In this document: positions 8,746-17,548 of the stretch, piece after piece
Layout: each line of letters opens with the position of its first letter
Numbering within the stretch: the first letter of the stretch is position 1
Assembly: GCA_045531955.1 (NCBI GenBank)
Contig: JAZSFC010000027.1
Location: 62,001 to 126,000 of the forward strand
Length of the DNA stretch: 64,000 nt
DNA from: SIG299 sp045531955
GTDB taxonomy: Bacteria; Bacillota; Clostridia; Lachnospirales; Lachnospiraceae
Direction: 5' to 3'
Program-made: the position numbers and the translations under genes
Notes under the pieces: generated by a model
Told to the model about the DNA's origin: nothing
What the model saw: only the letters and a program-made list of their open reading frames with translations
Database searches by the model: none

Positions 8746-9927
8746 CTATACTCGCCTCTGTAGAATCCTTTTTACTGTACCTGCAAATATCTTTATTCTC
8801 TGTTTTACAGAAGCATCCTTTTCATAACATTTAACAACATACTTTGAATAATTAGGCACTTCTCGGCCTAATAAGCGAAATGCCAATAGCTTTACTCGCA
8901 TTGTACTTCTCCTTGTATGCTGATACTTTTGAATATATTTTATGTGTTCTTCTTTTTCCCATAGTTCCGCACAGATATACCCAAGTCTCACTGCCTCTCG
9001 GAACAAAGCCTCCCCTTCAGGGCTTCTTGTAAACACCACATTACGTCCTTCTCTTTCAGAAAAATCAGGTTGCATAGCATTGTTTAAATACCATCCGTCA
9101 CCACAGGAAATGTCTGCCATTTCACCGATTCCATCCATGCAGAACTTGCAGTATGGGTTCACATCTCTCCCCAAAATGCCTCCCCAAGATTCACTATAAC
9201 TCATAGTATGCTTTTTACCTTCTTCATCCTCTGCCGTTGCACAGCCAGGCCAACCTTCTCCACGATAAGTCAACCTGCTGCATTTTTCTTCTTCACATCC
9301 CAAGCGTTTTAACAATAAACGATTTGCTTCATTACTAGGAAGACCAGCGCAGAAAAAAGATAATAAATATATTATATTACTATACTTATTTTCATTCTGC
9401 ATGAAACCGCGAAGTGCAATAATATCACATGGTTTTCCGATAAAGGCATATCGTCTTCCTTCTTCCACCAATGTCGACAATTCTAACAGTGGTGCTGAAA
9501 TTGCATATCTGGAACCGCATCTACTAACAACTTCCTCTACTGTTGTGCTACAATAACATTTCGTTTCAAACGGACTACCATCGGCCACTCCCACATGAAT
9601 AATTCCATCTACTTTTTTCTCCCGCAACAGATAACTGCATAGAGCTGTCAACACACCGCCACTGGAAGCTTTCCTACGCACATCTTTCTCTGTAGCATAA
9701 GCTGCGTAAATCTGTTCCCGTTTTCCCCAAATACTAGTTGTGTCAAAAAATTTCAATTGCTGTCCTGACGAAGGACATACTTTTTCGAAAAAAGATTCCG
9801 TTTCTCGATTAATGTCTTCTTTAGAAGGATAATAAAACCCTTTTTCATTTCTATTTAACTTTGCAATTCCTTCTGACTGGCACAAACCGCATCCAATACA
9901 ATATTCTTTAATAACTTGCTTATTCAT
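8746..9927 (-). CDS. FrhB/FdhB C-terminal domain Fe-S protein of polysaccharide clusters
   Basis: A 393-residue protein. The N-terminus has a ferredoxin-like CIGCGLC motif (residues 10-16; a further Cys appears near residue 51). The rest matches the coenzyme F420 hydrogenase/dehydrogenase beta-subunit C-terminal domain, with RKASSGGVLTALC, AFIGKPCDI and PYCKFCMDGIGEMADISCGDGW. In Firmicutes such proteins accompany polysaccharide pyruvyl transferases in surface-glycan operons, as here (pyruvyl transferase at 11323). They bind flavin and Fe-S clusters; their exact reaction in glycan synthesis is not established. It overlaps the flippase gene by 8 bp, so the two are translationally coupled. Redox modification of a sugar or of the pyruvyl group is inference. 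Confidence 0.8.
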   Translation of the reverse strand: MNKQVIKEYCIGCGLCQSEGIAKLNRNEKGFYYPSKEDINRETESFFEKVCPSSGQQLKFFDTTSIWGKREQIYAAYATEKDVRRKASSGGVLTALCSYLLREKKVDGIIHVGVADGSPFETKCYCSTTVEEVVSRCGSRYAISAPLLELSTLVEEGRRYAFIGKPCDIIALRGFMQNENKYSNIIYLLSFFCAGLPSNEANRLLLKRLGCEEEKCSRLTYRGEGWPGCATAEDEEGKKHTMSYSESWGGILGRDVNPYCKFCMDGIGEMADISCGDGWYLNNAMQPDFSEREGRNVVFTRSPEGEALFREAVRLGYICAELWEKEEHIKYIQKYQHTRRSTMRVKLLAFRLLGREVPNYSKYVVKCYEKDASVKQRIKIFAGTVKRILQRRV

Positions 9928-11317
9928 GTTCTCTGGCCCCTTTTTTCCTTAAAAACGATTCCAACAACATACTTAACATTTCAAAACAGCTTGCCCGATA
10001 AAAAAGCAAATCAATTAATGTAATTACTATACCATAGGCGAAAAAGCCCACAAAAACATTCTCTATTTGAATGCATGCCAAATAAGCCAATCCAAAGCAA
10101 CATAAATAGCCCGCATCTTTCAAACGGATTTTTATAAACGTAAAATCCCTTTGAGAATACAGCAACCAAATATAATATGTTGCCGTTGTTGCAATAGAGA
10201 TTCCAATATAGTCTCCTTTGAATAAAACTGCTACGAAATTCAGCACGACCGATACTGTCAAAATACCTACCAATGTGAATAAATACTTCTTAACCTGCTT
10301 TGTTGCTTTATACAAGTTTACATAGAGTACATTAATTACTGCCGTAGCCGGAAATGCTGCAAAAAATAAATAAATAATTGGAAGACTATCTACATATTTC
10401 GTAATAAAATTATTTATTAAAAATGCTACTACAAAATATGCGCAACCCGAATATGCTCCAAATACAAATAAAATCTCCTTTAACATATTCATTTGTTTTT
10501 CTTCTATATCACCCTTTGCCAGTCTTGGATAAAATGGCGTAGCCATCGCCGTAATAAATACATTCATTATATTTGTAGTAGACCCTGCAAAAGAATACAG
10601 TGCAAAAGAGTATGTAGAATACAAATTATTCACAAATTGACGGTCCACTGAATGAAACAAAAGCATCACATAATTTCCCAGCATAATTAAGAAACCGGTT
10701 CGTGTCGTGTCAAAATTCTCTTTAGAAAAAATAGGGTATCGTTTTACTCCCTTGGTAAACAGAAAATACTCTATCATAAAATAAATAAGCAATGCATAAT
10801 TGGCAACTAAATACACCGCAATGATGAAATCGCTTTGTACTTCACCAGATATTAAGTACTTAATAATCACAATGGCTGTAAGTGAAAACGTCACCACTAC
10901 GTTTGTCACAGAATATGCTGTAAATCTGTTCCATGCCTGATACATAGCTTTAAAGCTGGCAATCATACAAATAGGATAAATTGCTAATGCTACTCTGAAA
11001 ATCAAACTTGATTGGGTAATTACTGAAAAAATAATACCAAGTGTAGTAAAAAATGTTAATACTGTCAAGATTAATGAAATTTCACTTTTATACCTTGCCT
11101 TATTCGTATCTTGATATTTCTGTCCACCGTAATATACAAACATTCCCGTTGCAATTCCCAAATGACACACATTAACATAGGAAACATACAATGTAAATTG
11201 ATGGTATGCAGAGTAGCTTTCCACACTCATAATTACCGGGAATACAAAACTATTAATCAGCCCTATTATTGTAATTGCAAAATTGGATACTAAAACCTTA
11301 ATTATATTCTTTAACAT
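9920..11317 (-). CDS. Wzx-type polysaccharide flippase
   Basis: A 465-residue integral membrane protein with roughly twelve hydrophobic segments spread over its whole length and few conserved polar motifs, typical of the MATE/MVF-like oligosaccharide flippase superfamily. Its first helix follows MLKNIIKVLVSNFAITIIGLINSFVFP, the usual flippase opening. It would move undecaprenyl-diphosphate-linked repeat units from the cytoplasmic to the outer face for polymerisation by the Wzy-like protein at 12443. It sits between the pyruvyl transferase (5 bp gap) and the FrhB-like gene (8 bp overlap). With Wzy and the Wzz/kinase it makes a complete Wzx/Wzy pathway. Confidence 0.85.
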   Translation of the reverse strand: MLKNIIKVLVSNFAITIIGLINSFVFPVIMSVESYSAYHQFTLYVSYVNVCHLGIATGMFVYYGGQKYQDTNKARYKSEISLILTVLTFFTTLGIIFSVITQSSLIFRVALAIYPICMIASFKAMYQAWNRFTAYSVTNVVVTFSLTAIVIIKYLISGEVQSDFIIAVYLVANYALLIYFMIEYFLFTKGVKRYPIFSKENFDTTRTGFLIMLGNYVMLLFHSVDRQFVNNLYSTYSFALYSFAGSTTNIMNVFITAMATPFYPRLAKGDIEEKQMNMLKEILFVFGAYSGCAYFVVAFLINNFITKYVDSLPIIYLFFAAFPATAVINVLYVNLYKATKQVKKYLFTLVGILTVSVVLNFVAVLFKGDYIGISIATTATYYIWLLYSQRDFTFIKIRLKDAGYLCCFGLAYLACIQIENVFVGFFAYGIVITLIDLLFYRASCFEMLSMLLESFLRKKGAREHE

Positions 11318-11322
11318 CTGTG

Positions 11323-12468
11323 TTATTCCTTAATTAATTTCTCAAGTTCCTTCACAAAATTAAACTTTTTCTGCATGATAATCTTGTCGGCATATTCCAC
11401 CTGCTTTTGTAGATCATCGCTGTTTGCAATCCATTCCTTTGTTTTTTCCAGTGCTTCTTCAGTTGAAATCTGTGTAGCACTAATAACAAAAGGATAATTC
11501 AAATCTCCAAACAACCCTTCAAATTTTCTGCTATAGGAAAAAGGTATGGTTGCAACACCGCTGGAAAATGCGGCAATAGTAGCATGCATTCTGGCACCAA
11601 GGAAAATATCCATTCCTGAAATATAGCTTTTAGCTTCCATTGGAGTTGAAAATAAAGGCGCAACTATTGTTTCCGGATACACGCTATTTATCTCTTTGCA
11701 AACACGGTAATCATTTTCCGGACTACTTTCATCTGCAGAAAAAACATGAGGAATCAGGTGTACCTCATATTTCCCCGATTGAAATAAAAACTCTAATAGT
11801 TGCTTTATATATTTTTCATAATCTAAAGTTATCGTCGTTGTTGTTATAAACTCTCTCCCATCCCAAAGTAGTCCCGATGGATTAATTCCTATACGAATCT
11901 TCTCAACCATTTCTTTATCTTGCTTTTCATAATTTAGAGAAAAGGCTACATCGGTTGTAAGAACTGCTTCCTTTTTACAAATGTCATATATATATTTTTG
12001 GGATAATTTATCTCTGGTAAAACAAAGTTCACTTTTATTAAGTACATATTTTGCAAGTTGCTTTGTCCAAAACTTATGAAAAGGGCCATAAGTTTGTGGG
12101 CCTAAAACATATGGTTTTCCTGAAAATATCGCACACAACTTTAGCATAGAATGTTTGTAAAAGCGCGAAGCACTATAAATGTCCGCAAAACTATCTCCTA
12201 AAGACAAGTCAATAATAAAATCGCTTTCCTTGCAAATCTGATATGCTTTTTTCCAAAAGTTCATGTCTTTCAGGTGATATTTCACACAGGTCAGCTTATA
12301 ATTTGACGTTTGCAACACAGGTTCTGGATTAATAACAAATGCCGTAATTTCTGCATCCTGATTATGTCGTTTTGCAATATCAGCTAAAATGTCACAAAGC
12401 GAATAACTCAATGCCCCACATCCTAAATTGGGCGAATGGAATTCAACTCCTAATATACTTACTTTCAT
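11323..12468 (-). CDS. Polysaccharide pyruvyl transferase family protein
   Basis: A 381-residue protein beginning MKVSILGVEFHSPNLGCGALSYSL, with LGPQTYGPF, CFTRDKLSQKY and the C-terminal GARMHATIAAFSSGVATIPFSYSRKF block that is diagnostic of the CsaB-like pyruvyl transferase family. These enzymes add a pyruvate ketal from phosphoenolpyruvate to a sugar, giving the polymer negative charge. The ATG at 12468 has an AAGGGG site upstream and overlaps the end of the Wzy-like gene by 26 bp. The FrhB-like protein two genes downstream is a frequent companion. A related sulfur- or sialyl-type transfer cannot be excluded from sequence alone. Confidence 0.88.
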   Translation of the reverse strand: MKVSILGVEFHSPNLGCGALSYSLCDILADIAKRHNQDAEITAFVINPEPVLQTSNYKLTCVKYHLKDMNFWKKAYQICKESDFIIDLSLGDSFADIYSASRFYKHSMLKLCAIFSGKPYVLGPQTYGPFHKFWTKQLAKYVLNKSELCFTRDKLSQKYIYDICKKEAVLTTDVAFSLNYEKQDKEMVEKIRIGINPSGLLWDGREFITTTTITLDYEKYIKQLLEFLFQSGKYEVHLIPHVFSADESSPENDYRVCKEINSVYPETIVAPLFSTPMEAKSYISGMDIFLGARMHATIAAFSSGVATIPFSYSRKFEGLFGDLNYPFVISATQISTEEALEKTKEWIANSDDLQKQVEYADKIIMQKKFNFVKELEKLIKE

Positions 12469-13798
12469 GTCCCCTTTTCCTTCTTTCTTTTAATGTAATG
12501 TGTCTATGGTCCAACATATAAACATAAATCATTGCGAACCATGCATATACATAGCGAAGAGTCTGCAAACTATCCATCCACCATAAATTAATATAGTAGC
12601 TCACGCATGCAATTAGTAGCACAGCGTAAACGCCATCTTTTCTTCTAAACCAATTTTTCAGCATGTCAATAGCTATTGCTACAACAAACCACATATATGA
12701 AAGCAATCCTGTATATGCATATCTAATATACTGCGCAACATAAAAATTATCGATAGAAATAATTGAAATACCATCAATTTGAAAACTACTGTGGCGACTA
12801 ACTCCTCGGCCTAATATCGGATTTAAATAACTAACAAAAAATACTTTTGGAAGCACCTGCCGATAATAGCTACTATTGCTTAAGCGTTCCGTTTCTGCAC
12901 CATATGACACTGCAAAATTAGTTCCCAAAACTGTATCAATAACACTGGTTACTTGGAGCATAATATATCGACTCATAGAATTATTCGGCATAACTACCAC
13001 AAAAGCCGCCACTGCAGCTACTGCTAACAGCAAAAACAGCAAAGCTTGCTTTTTTTCTTTTACCGGACTACATAAAAACAGTAGTCCAAGCTCAACTATT
13101 AATAACGCCAGCGAAGAACGCGAGCCAGTCAAAAAAATATTAATTACTATCAGAAAAAACAGTAGCTTATTTTGTAGCAAATTAACTTTTTTTTCTTCCC
13201 AGTCTACACAAACTAACGGAAGAAAAAGAAGAAGTAAGAGGCCATAAGCCAAAGCATGTCCACAAGGTCCCATAATTCTTAATGAACCGGAACGTATATA
13301 CTGCGAAAAATTTGCATCCAACGTCTGTAGCTTATGAAACAAATTGATACCAGTAACATATTCCTGAATTCCCAACACACATAAAATAAATGCTGATACC
13401 TTTACAATTTTTATAAATAGGGAAATGCCCAGTATGTATTTAATAACATAAATTAGCAAAAACATAAATACAAATTCTATTGTAGCATTCATTAAAGTGT
13501 TAATATCTACACGTAGCACTCCAGTGTAAGCCAGGACTATTTCAAAACAAAGAACCGGTGCCAAATATTTAAAGTTCCTCACCATTCCAACAAATTCTTT
13601 TGCAGAATTCTCATCCGCCACTATACACATAAGTAAAACCAATAAAAAAATACGATTGACCGTTAAATCAAATCCCGCTAGATTAATACCCACATATTGA
13701 GGCATCAAAAAGTAGGATGCAATAAAGCAGATGGAAATTCCTCGAATTGTATTAAATTGTGCAACATTTCTCACGTATTTGCTTTCAGTAATATCCAC
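12443..13798 (-). CDS. Wzy-like O-antigen/exopolysaccharide polymerase
   Basis: A 451-residue protein with ten or more hydrophobic helices. An LTGSRSSLALLIVELGLL segment sits before a large loop that contains GAETERLSNSSYYRQVLPKVF and LGRGVSRHSSF. This topology, a big extracellular loop with Arg and Gly-Arg-Gly patterns between helices, is typical of the O-antigen ligase/polymerase superfamily. It would join repeat units at the outer membrane face. The start is a GTG with a weak ribosome site; an internal start cannot be ruled out. It lies 12 bases after a GT2 gene and overlaps the pyruvyl transferase gene. Wzy proteins diverge strongly, so the call rests on topology and context. Confidence 0.8.
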   Translation of the reverse strand: MDITESKYVRNVAQFNTIRGISICFIASYFLMPQYVGINLAGFDLTVNRIFLLVLLMCIVADENSAKEFVGMVRNFKYLAPVLCFEIVLAYTGVLRVDINTLMNATIEFVFMFLLIYVIKYILGISLFIKIVKVSAFILCVLGIQEYVTGINLFHKLQTLDANFSQYIRSGSLRIMGPCGHALAYGLLLLLFLPLVCVDWEEKKVNLLQNKLLFFLIVINIFLTGSRSSLALLIVELGLLFLCSPVKEKKQALLFLLLAVAAVAAFVVVMPNNSMSRYIMLQVTSVIDTVLGTNFAVSYGAETERLSNSSYYRQVLPKVFFVSYLNPILGRGVSRHSSFQIDGISIISIDNFYVAQYIRYAYTGLLSYMWFVVAIAIDMLKNWFRRKDGVYAVLLIACVSYYINLWWMDSLQTLRYVYAWFAMIYVYMLDHRHITLKERRKRGHESKYIRS

Positions 13799-13810
13799 GC
13801 GCTGTACAAC

Positions 13811-14743
13811 CTAACCTTTCATTGCCATAAATAATTCCACTGGTATAGATTTTCTACTTTGATAATTTTTCCTGTAACAAAATGCCAGTTTAACAAAGTT
13901 TACGTACCTTTTATCTTTTAATAGCCCTATTCTAAGTTCTGCCGCCTCAATATTTTTCTTAATTAAGCTTTTATCAGCATTGTTAATTCCAATAGAGCAT
14001 CCATATTCTAACATTTTATTGTGACTAACTAATAAACGTTCTAAAAATCCAATTCGCTTTTTAATATCATGCATTTTCTGCTTAGAAACATTTGCTGAAT
14101 GCATTCGTCGCTTAATCATCGGTTTATGATAATAATAGCAACTTCCGCTTACCACTGCCATTTTCCAAACAAATTCGTCATGTGCCCATCCATCAAAATG
14201 ATATTCCAAAATATCTTCAAAAAAATCCTTACGGATACTCATTACGCAGCCTTCACTTCCAATGAAGATTGTTTTCTCATTCAAAGCAAGTTGTTCCACT
14301 AATCCGCTTCCTGTCATATAGCGCATAAACTGCGCTGGAATAGACGGAGCGTCTTCAGAGCATATGAAGGGGTCAAATTCCGTACATAATAGCTTTATCT
14401 TCGCGTTATCTTCCATAATGCGAGACATTTCTTCTAATTTGCATTCATACCATACATCATCCTGATCACAAAAGAAAACAATATCTCCTTGCGTATATTT
14501 CATTCCGTTGCAAAAGTTATTAGCATAGCCCAAATTCTTTTCATTGATATAGAGTCTCCAAGAATCTTCTAAACCATATTTATGAATATATTCCTGCACC
14601 ATAGAGACTGAATTATCCTTAGAACCATCATCACAAATAATTACCTCATCCGGCACACGTGTCTGGTTCCGTATGGAATCCAATTGCTCTATCAAATATG
14701 CTTCCCCATTATATAATGTCATTAAAACAGAGGTTTTCATCAT
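13811..14743 (-). CDS. Glycosyltransferase family 2 (rhamnosyltransferase-like)
   Basis: A 310-residue GT-A enzyme with SVLMTLYNGEAYLIEQLDSI, IICDDGSKDNS, NLGYANNFCNGM and the DQDD metal-binding motif (CDQDDVWYECK, near residue 95). The DQDDVW form is common in the rhamnosyltransferase-like branch of GT2, so rhamnose is a plausible donor but not proven. Two ATG codons stand in tandem behind GGAGAAC; the first is at 14743. The start overlaps the end of the previous GT2 gene by 4 bp, indicating translational coupling. It acts on the lipid-linked repeat unit in the cytoplasm. Confidence 0.88.
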   Translation of the reverse strand: MMKTSVLMTLYNGEAYLIEQLDSIRNQTRVPDEVIICDDGSKDNSVSMVQEYIHKYGLEDSWRLYINEKNLGYANNFCNGMKYTQGDIVFFCDQDDVWYECKLEEMSRIMEDNAKIKLLCTEFDPFICSEDAPSIPAQFMRYMTGSGLVEQLALNEKTIFIGSEGCVMSIRKDFFEDILEYHFDGWAHDEFVWKMAVVSGSCYYYHKPMIKRRMHSANVSKQKMHDIKKRIGFLERLLVSHNKMLEYGCSIGINNADKSLIKKNIEAAELRIGLLKDKRYVNFVKLAFCYRKNYQSRKSIPVELFMAMKG

Positions 14744-15747
14744 CGTTCTCCTTTGCGTCTCGCCAAAAGTTCACTAGTATATATACCCATACAAATCGGT
14801 TCAACTGTTAACCGGTTAATAGATTTCATATAGAATGCCAATTTCCCTTTTTGCAAGTATCTGTTTTTACGATACTCCGGAAAATATTCTTCTAAGAAAT
14901 CCAATGTACTTTCTTGAAGTTCCTTTCGAAGATTCTTTTCCCTAACACAAGCAACTCGTTTTAGGGAACTACATAGTAAAATACGTGTTATAAAAAGTTC
15001 CAGTTCTGCTTTGTATTTCTCATAAATGAATTTTTCACTATAAAAGTCTATAATATCTTTTAAAACCGGAAATATATTACTAACCTTAGCGCTCTTACTT
15101 CCTGTCATTGTCGAATTCTGTCTCAAATAATGGATAACATACGGTTGATCAATGAAATCCCATGTCTCCACATAAGGAATAGCCTTAATAAAAAACGATG
15201 TATCCTCATAAATATATCCCTCTGGAAACAGGATGTCGTTATCCCTTAACAGCTCTCCGCGATAAAGCTTATTCCATGGTGAAACTAAAGGATTATGAAA
15301 CATATCCTCTTTGCTTTTGTAGTTTCTTACATATCCATAAGTTTTTAGCTCCTTTTCTCCATTTTCAAGAGCTTTTACAAACCGATAATTACACTCCACC
15401 AAGTCACAATTTTTCTGCTTCGCCAATTGATACATTTCCGCATACATATTCGTCTCAACCACATCATCCGAGTCAACAAAACCAATATATTCCCCTTTGC
15501 TTTCCCGAATTCCCATGTTTCTTGCCGTGGCTTGTCCCCCGTTTTCTTTATGTAAGGCTCGTATTATATCAGGATACCTTTCCGCATACTCTTTAATTAT
15601 TTGGGCAGAGTTATCTTTAGAACCGTCATCGATAATAATTATTTCTATTTTCTGCAACGTCTGATGTACCAGAGAGTCCAAACAAGCCTCCAAATAAGAC
15701 TGCATATTATATACCGGAACAATAATGCTGACATTAATTTCATCCAT
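14740..15747 (-). CDS. Glycosyltransferase family 2 (EpsJ-like)
   Basis: A 335-residue GT2 enzyme. It starts with INVSIIVPVYNMQSYLEACL, has IIIIDDGSKDNS, HKENGGQATARNMG and FVDSDDVVETNM (metal-binding DSDD near residue 94), followed by a C-terminal acceptor half containing SPWNKLYRGELLRDN. This block order is that of EpsJ/CapJ-type exopolysaccharide glycosyltransferases. It overlaps the acyltransferase gene upstream by 8 bp and the next GT2 gene by 4 bp, so translation of all three is coupled. It resembles the GT2 at 7782, but not closely enough to call a recent duplicate. Confidence 0.88.
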   Translation of the reverse strand: MDEINVSIIVPVYNMQSYLEACLDSLVHQTLQKIEIIIIDDGSKDNSAQIIKEYAERYPDIIRALHKENGGQATARNMGIRESKGEYIGFVDSDDVVETNMYAEMYQLAKQKNCDLVECNYRFVKALENGEKELKTYGYVRNYKSKEDMFHNPLVSPWNKLYRGELLRDNDILFPEGYIYEDTSFFIKAIPYVETWDFIDQPYVIHYLRQNSTMTGSKSAKVSNIFPVLKDIIDFYSEKFIYEKYKAELELFITRILLCSSLKRVACVREKNLRKELQESTLDFLEEYFPEYRKNRYLQKGKLAFYMKSINRLTVEPICMGIYTSELLARRKGER

Positions 15748-16834
15748 TTTGCTTACCTCTATTTTTAATACATTTTACGATGTAATCATATCCGCATCTG
15801 ATTCCAACCGGAACAAACGCGCCTACTAAACTATATGCTACCCACCATGCTCCGCCTATTCCTGTTAGTACAGGATACTCTGCCAAACGCTCCATCGGCA
15901 AGTCATATACTAAGATAACAAGCAAGCTAACAAGCTTAAATGCAAGAAAATGCAAACTCATTATGTCCAGCGATTTTTCTCCCAGCAGTTTTAAAACTCT
16001 TGATTTTTCCACAAGCGGATACTGCGCCGCCATAAATATCATTAAAGTTCCAAGCACCGCAGATATTGTAAACAATGTAAAATTACCATAATATTTTGAT
16101 TCAATACCAACCGGGCTGAGATACGCTATCACAATACTGCCCACAACACTTATCAATAGCACTATCGTTTTATATTTCACCAAAAAACTGTTCCACCGAA
16201 GTTTTTTATATAAATATCCCAAGTAGAAGAAAAGCATGCTGTATAAAGAAACATTAAGTTTAAAACTTGTTGGACACTTTCCCGAAATTCCCACCAAAAC
16301 ACAACATAATACAAATATGCAAACACATAACTGCTGATATTTTTCTGGTATAATTTTTTTTATGAAATAATTAGACCATATAAACAATACCGAAATAATC
16401 AGCAATGATCCTAAAAACCACATTGCACCACCAAAACTTTGTCTATGCCCTGTGATAACCATTGTAAAACGGTAAGCATACTGTTTCCAGGTATATGGAC
16501 CTCCATTAAACTGCTCGTTTACCAATTGTAAAGCCGCAAATAAATTATGAAAAAGTAAGAAAATCAAATTATAAACAACAAAAGGAACATAATACGCCTT
16601 TATTTTATGAATAGTCGCCTTTATAGGTGTATCAATATGTTTATCACTAAAAAGATAACCACTAATAACAAAGAAAAGCGGCATATGAAATTGACTGATT
16701 AATCTGAGTAGAATCGGCAAGTCAATGTCCCGTACATTTTGCTGATTGGATATGGCGTGTCCGACGCACACCAATAAAATCGCAATTCCCTTTGAAACAT
16801 CCAAATATTCTATTCTTTTCTTTGTGTTTTGCAT
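15740..16834 (-). CDS. Membrane acyltransferase (acyltransferase 3 family)
   Basis: An integral membrane protein of ~364 residues with about ten helices. Its start RIEYLDVSKGIAILLVCVGHA contains the family signature with the catalytic-type His of GHA (residue ~28), followed by FHMPLFFVISGYLF. Acyltransferase_3 proteins O-acetylate, or otherwise acylate, sugars of surface polysaccharides. I chose the ATG at 16834 because AGAGGA is six bases upstream; another ATG two codons earlier touches that site directly. It lies between the PHP phosphatase gene and the GT2 genes, so its substrate is most likely the exopolysaccharide repeat unit. Acetyl is the commonest donor group, but succinyl is also possible. 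Confidence 0.88.
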   Translation of the reverse strand: MQNTKKRIEYLDVSKGIAILLVCVGHAISNQQNVRDIDLPILLRLISQFHMPLFFVISGYLFSDKHIDTPIKATIHKIKAYYVPFVVYNLIFLLFHNLFAALQLVNEQFNGGPYTWKQYAYRFTMVITGHRQSFGGAMWFLGSLLIISVLFIWSNYFIKKIIPEKYQQLCVCIFVLCCVLVGISGKCPTSFKLNVSLYSMLFFYLGYLYKKLRWNSFLVKYKTIVLLISVVGSIVIAYLSPVGIESKYYGNFTLFTISAVLGTLMIFMAAQYPLVEKSRVLKLLGEKSLDIMSLHFLAFKLVSLLVILVYDLPMERLAEYPVLTGIGGAWWVAYSLVGAFVPVGIRCGYDYIVKCIKNRGKQNG

Positions 16835-16858
16835 TATCATTCCTCTGTTCGTTTTAAT

Positions 16859-17548
16859 TTACTTGTTTTTTATCAACCTGTTCGTTTTCATCAAAAAGTC
16901 TTTATCTGCTTTCTCCACACTCTTTATCGCTCTACGCCAAGCAGAATAGGGATTGCTGTCTCCATGAATATCACTGCCCAATGCCCATATACACTTTTCT
17001 TTCAGGCATTTTTTTATCAGCATCTTATTTTTTAAACCTCGAAAACTTTCAGCATTTATTTGTACCATAAACTCTCTGCCTATTACTTTCTCAGCGTTTT
17101 CTTTAGAATATCTCTCTATGTGTGCAAGTACCACTTGAATACCTTTTTCTCTTATTCTTTCTAGTGTATCCAAATAAGTTTTTTCCCAGGATTTAACAAA
17201 AGGCATTTCTATCAGCATAGTATTTGTTCCTATGATGCAGAGTTCTTCCAATTTTTCCATGCGATCCATGTTAGGGCAAAGTAAAACTTCTGCCCCTAAC
17301 ATAATACGCGGATAAATATCTTTACGTGCTTTGCAAATTTCTTCAAAAGCTTGACTTCGTCTCTCTAAGAAATCCTTCACCGTTTCTATATGTGGATAAA
17401 AATGTGGCGTTGCAATTATCAGGTCAATACCGGCAGCCTTCGCTCGATCTAATTGATTTAATGACATTTCAACCGTTTCACTTCCATGATCGGCTTTAGG
17501 CAAAATATGTGCATGAAAATCAATCCATTTATTTTTTCTTGCTTCCAT
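16859..17548 (-). CDS. PHP-type protein tyrosine phosphatase of exopolysaccharide control (CpsB/YwqE-like)
   Basis: With the start at 17548 (MEARKNKWIDFHAHILP) the protein is ~229 residues; a longer frame upstream lacks the conserved start and would overlap the kinase gene further. Metal-binding motifs of the PHP fold are visible: DFHAHILPKADHGS, ATPHFYPH, MLGAEVL, LAHIERY and GSDIHGDS. These phosphatases use divalent metals to remove phosphate from the tyrosine-rich tail of the partner BY-kinase, here encoded just upstream with a 20-bp overlap. The pair cycles to control chain length and export. The ribosome site is weak, consistent with coupled translation from the kinase gene. Confidence 0.88.
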   Translation of the reverse strand: MEARKNKWIDFHAHILPKADHGSETVEMSLNQLDRAKAAGIDLIIATPHFYPHIETVKDFLERRSQAFEEICKARKDIYPRIMLGAEVLLCPNMDRMEKLEELCIIGTNTMLIEMPFVKSWEKTYLDTLERIREKGIQVVLAHIERYSKENAEKVIGREFMVQINAESFRGLKNKMLIKKCLKEKCIWALGSDIHGDSNPYSAWRRAIKSVEKADKDFLMKTNRLIKNK

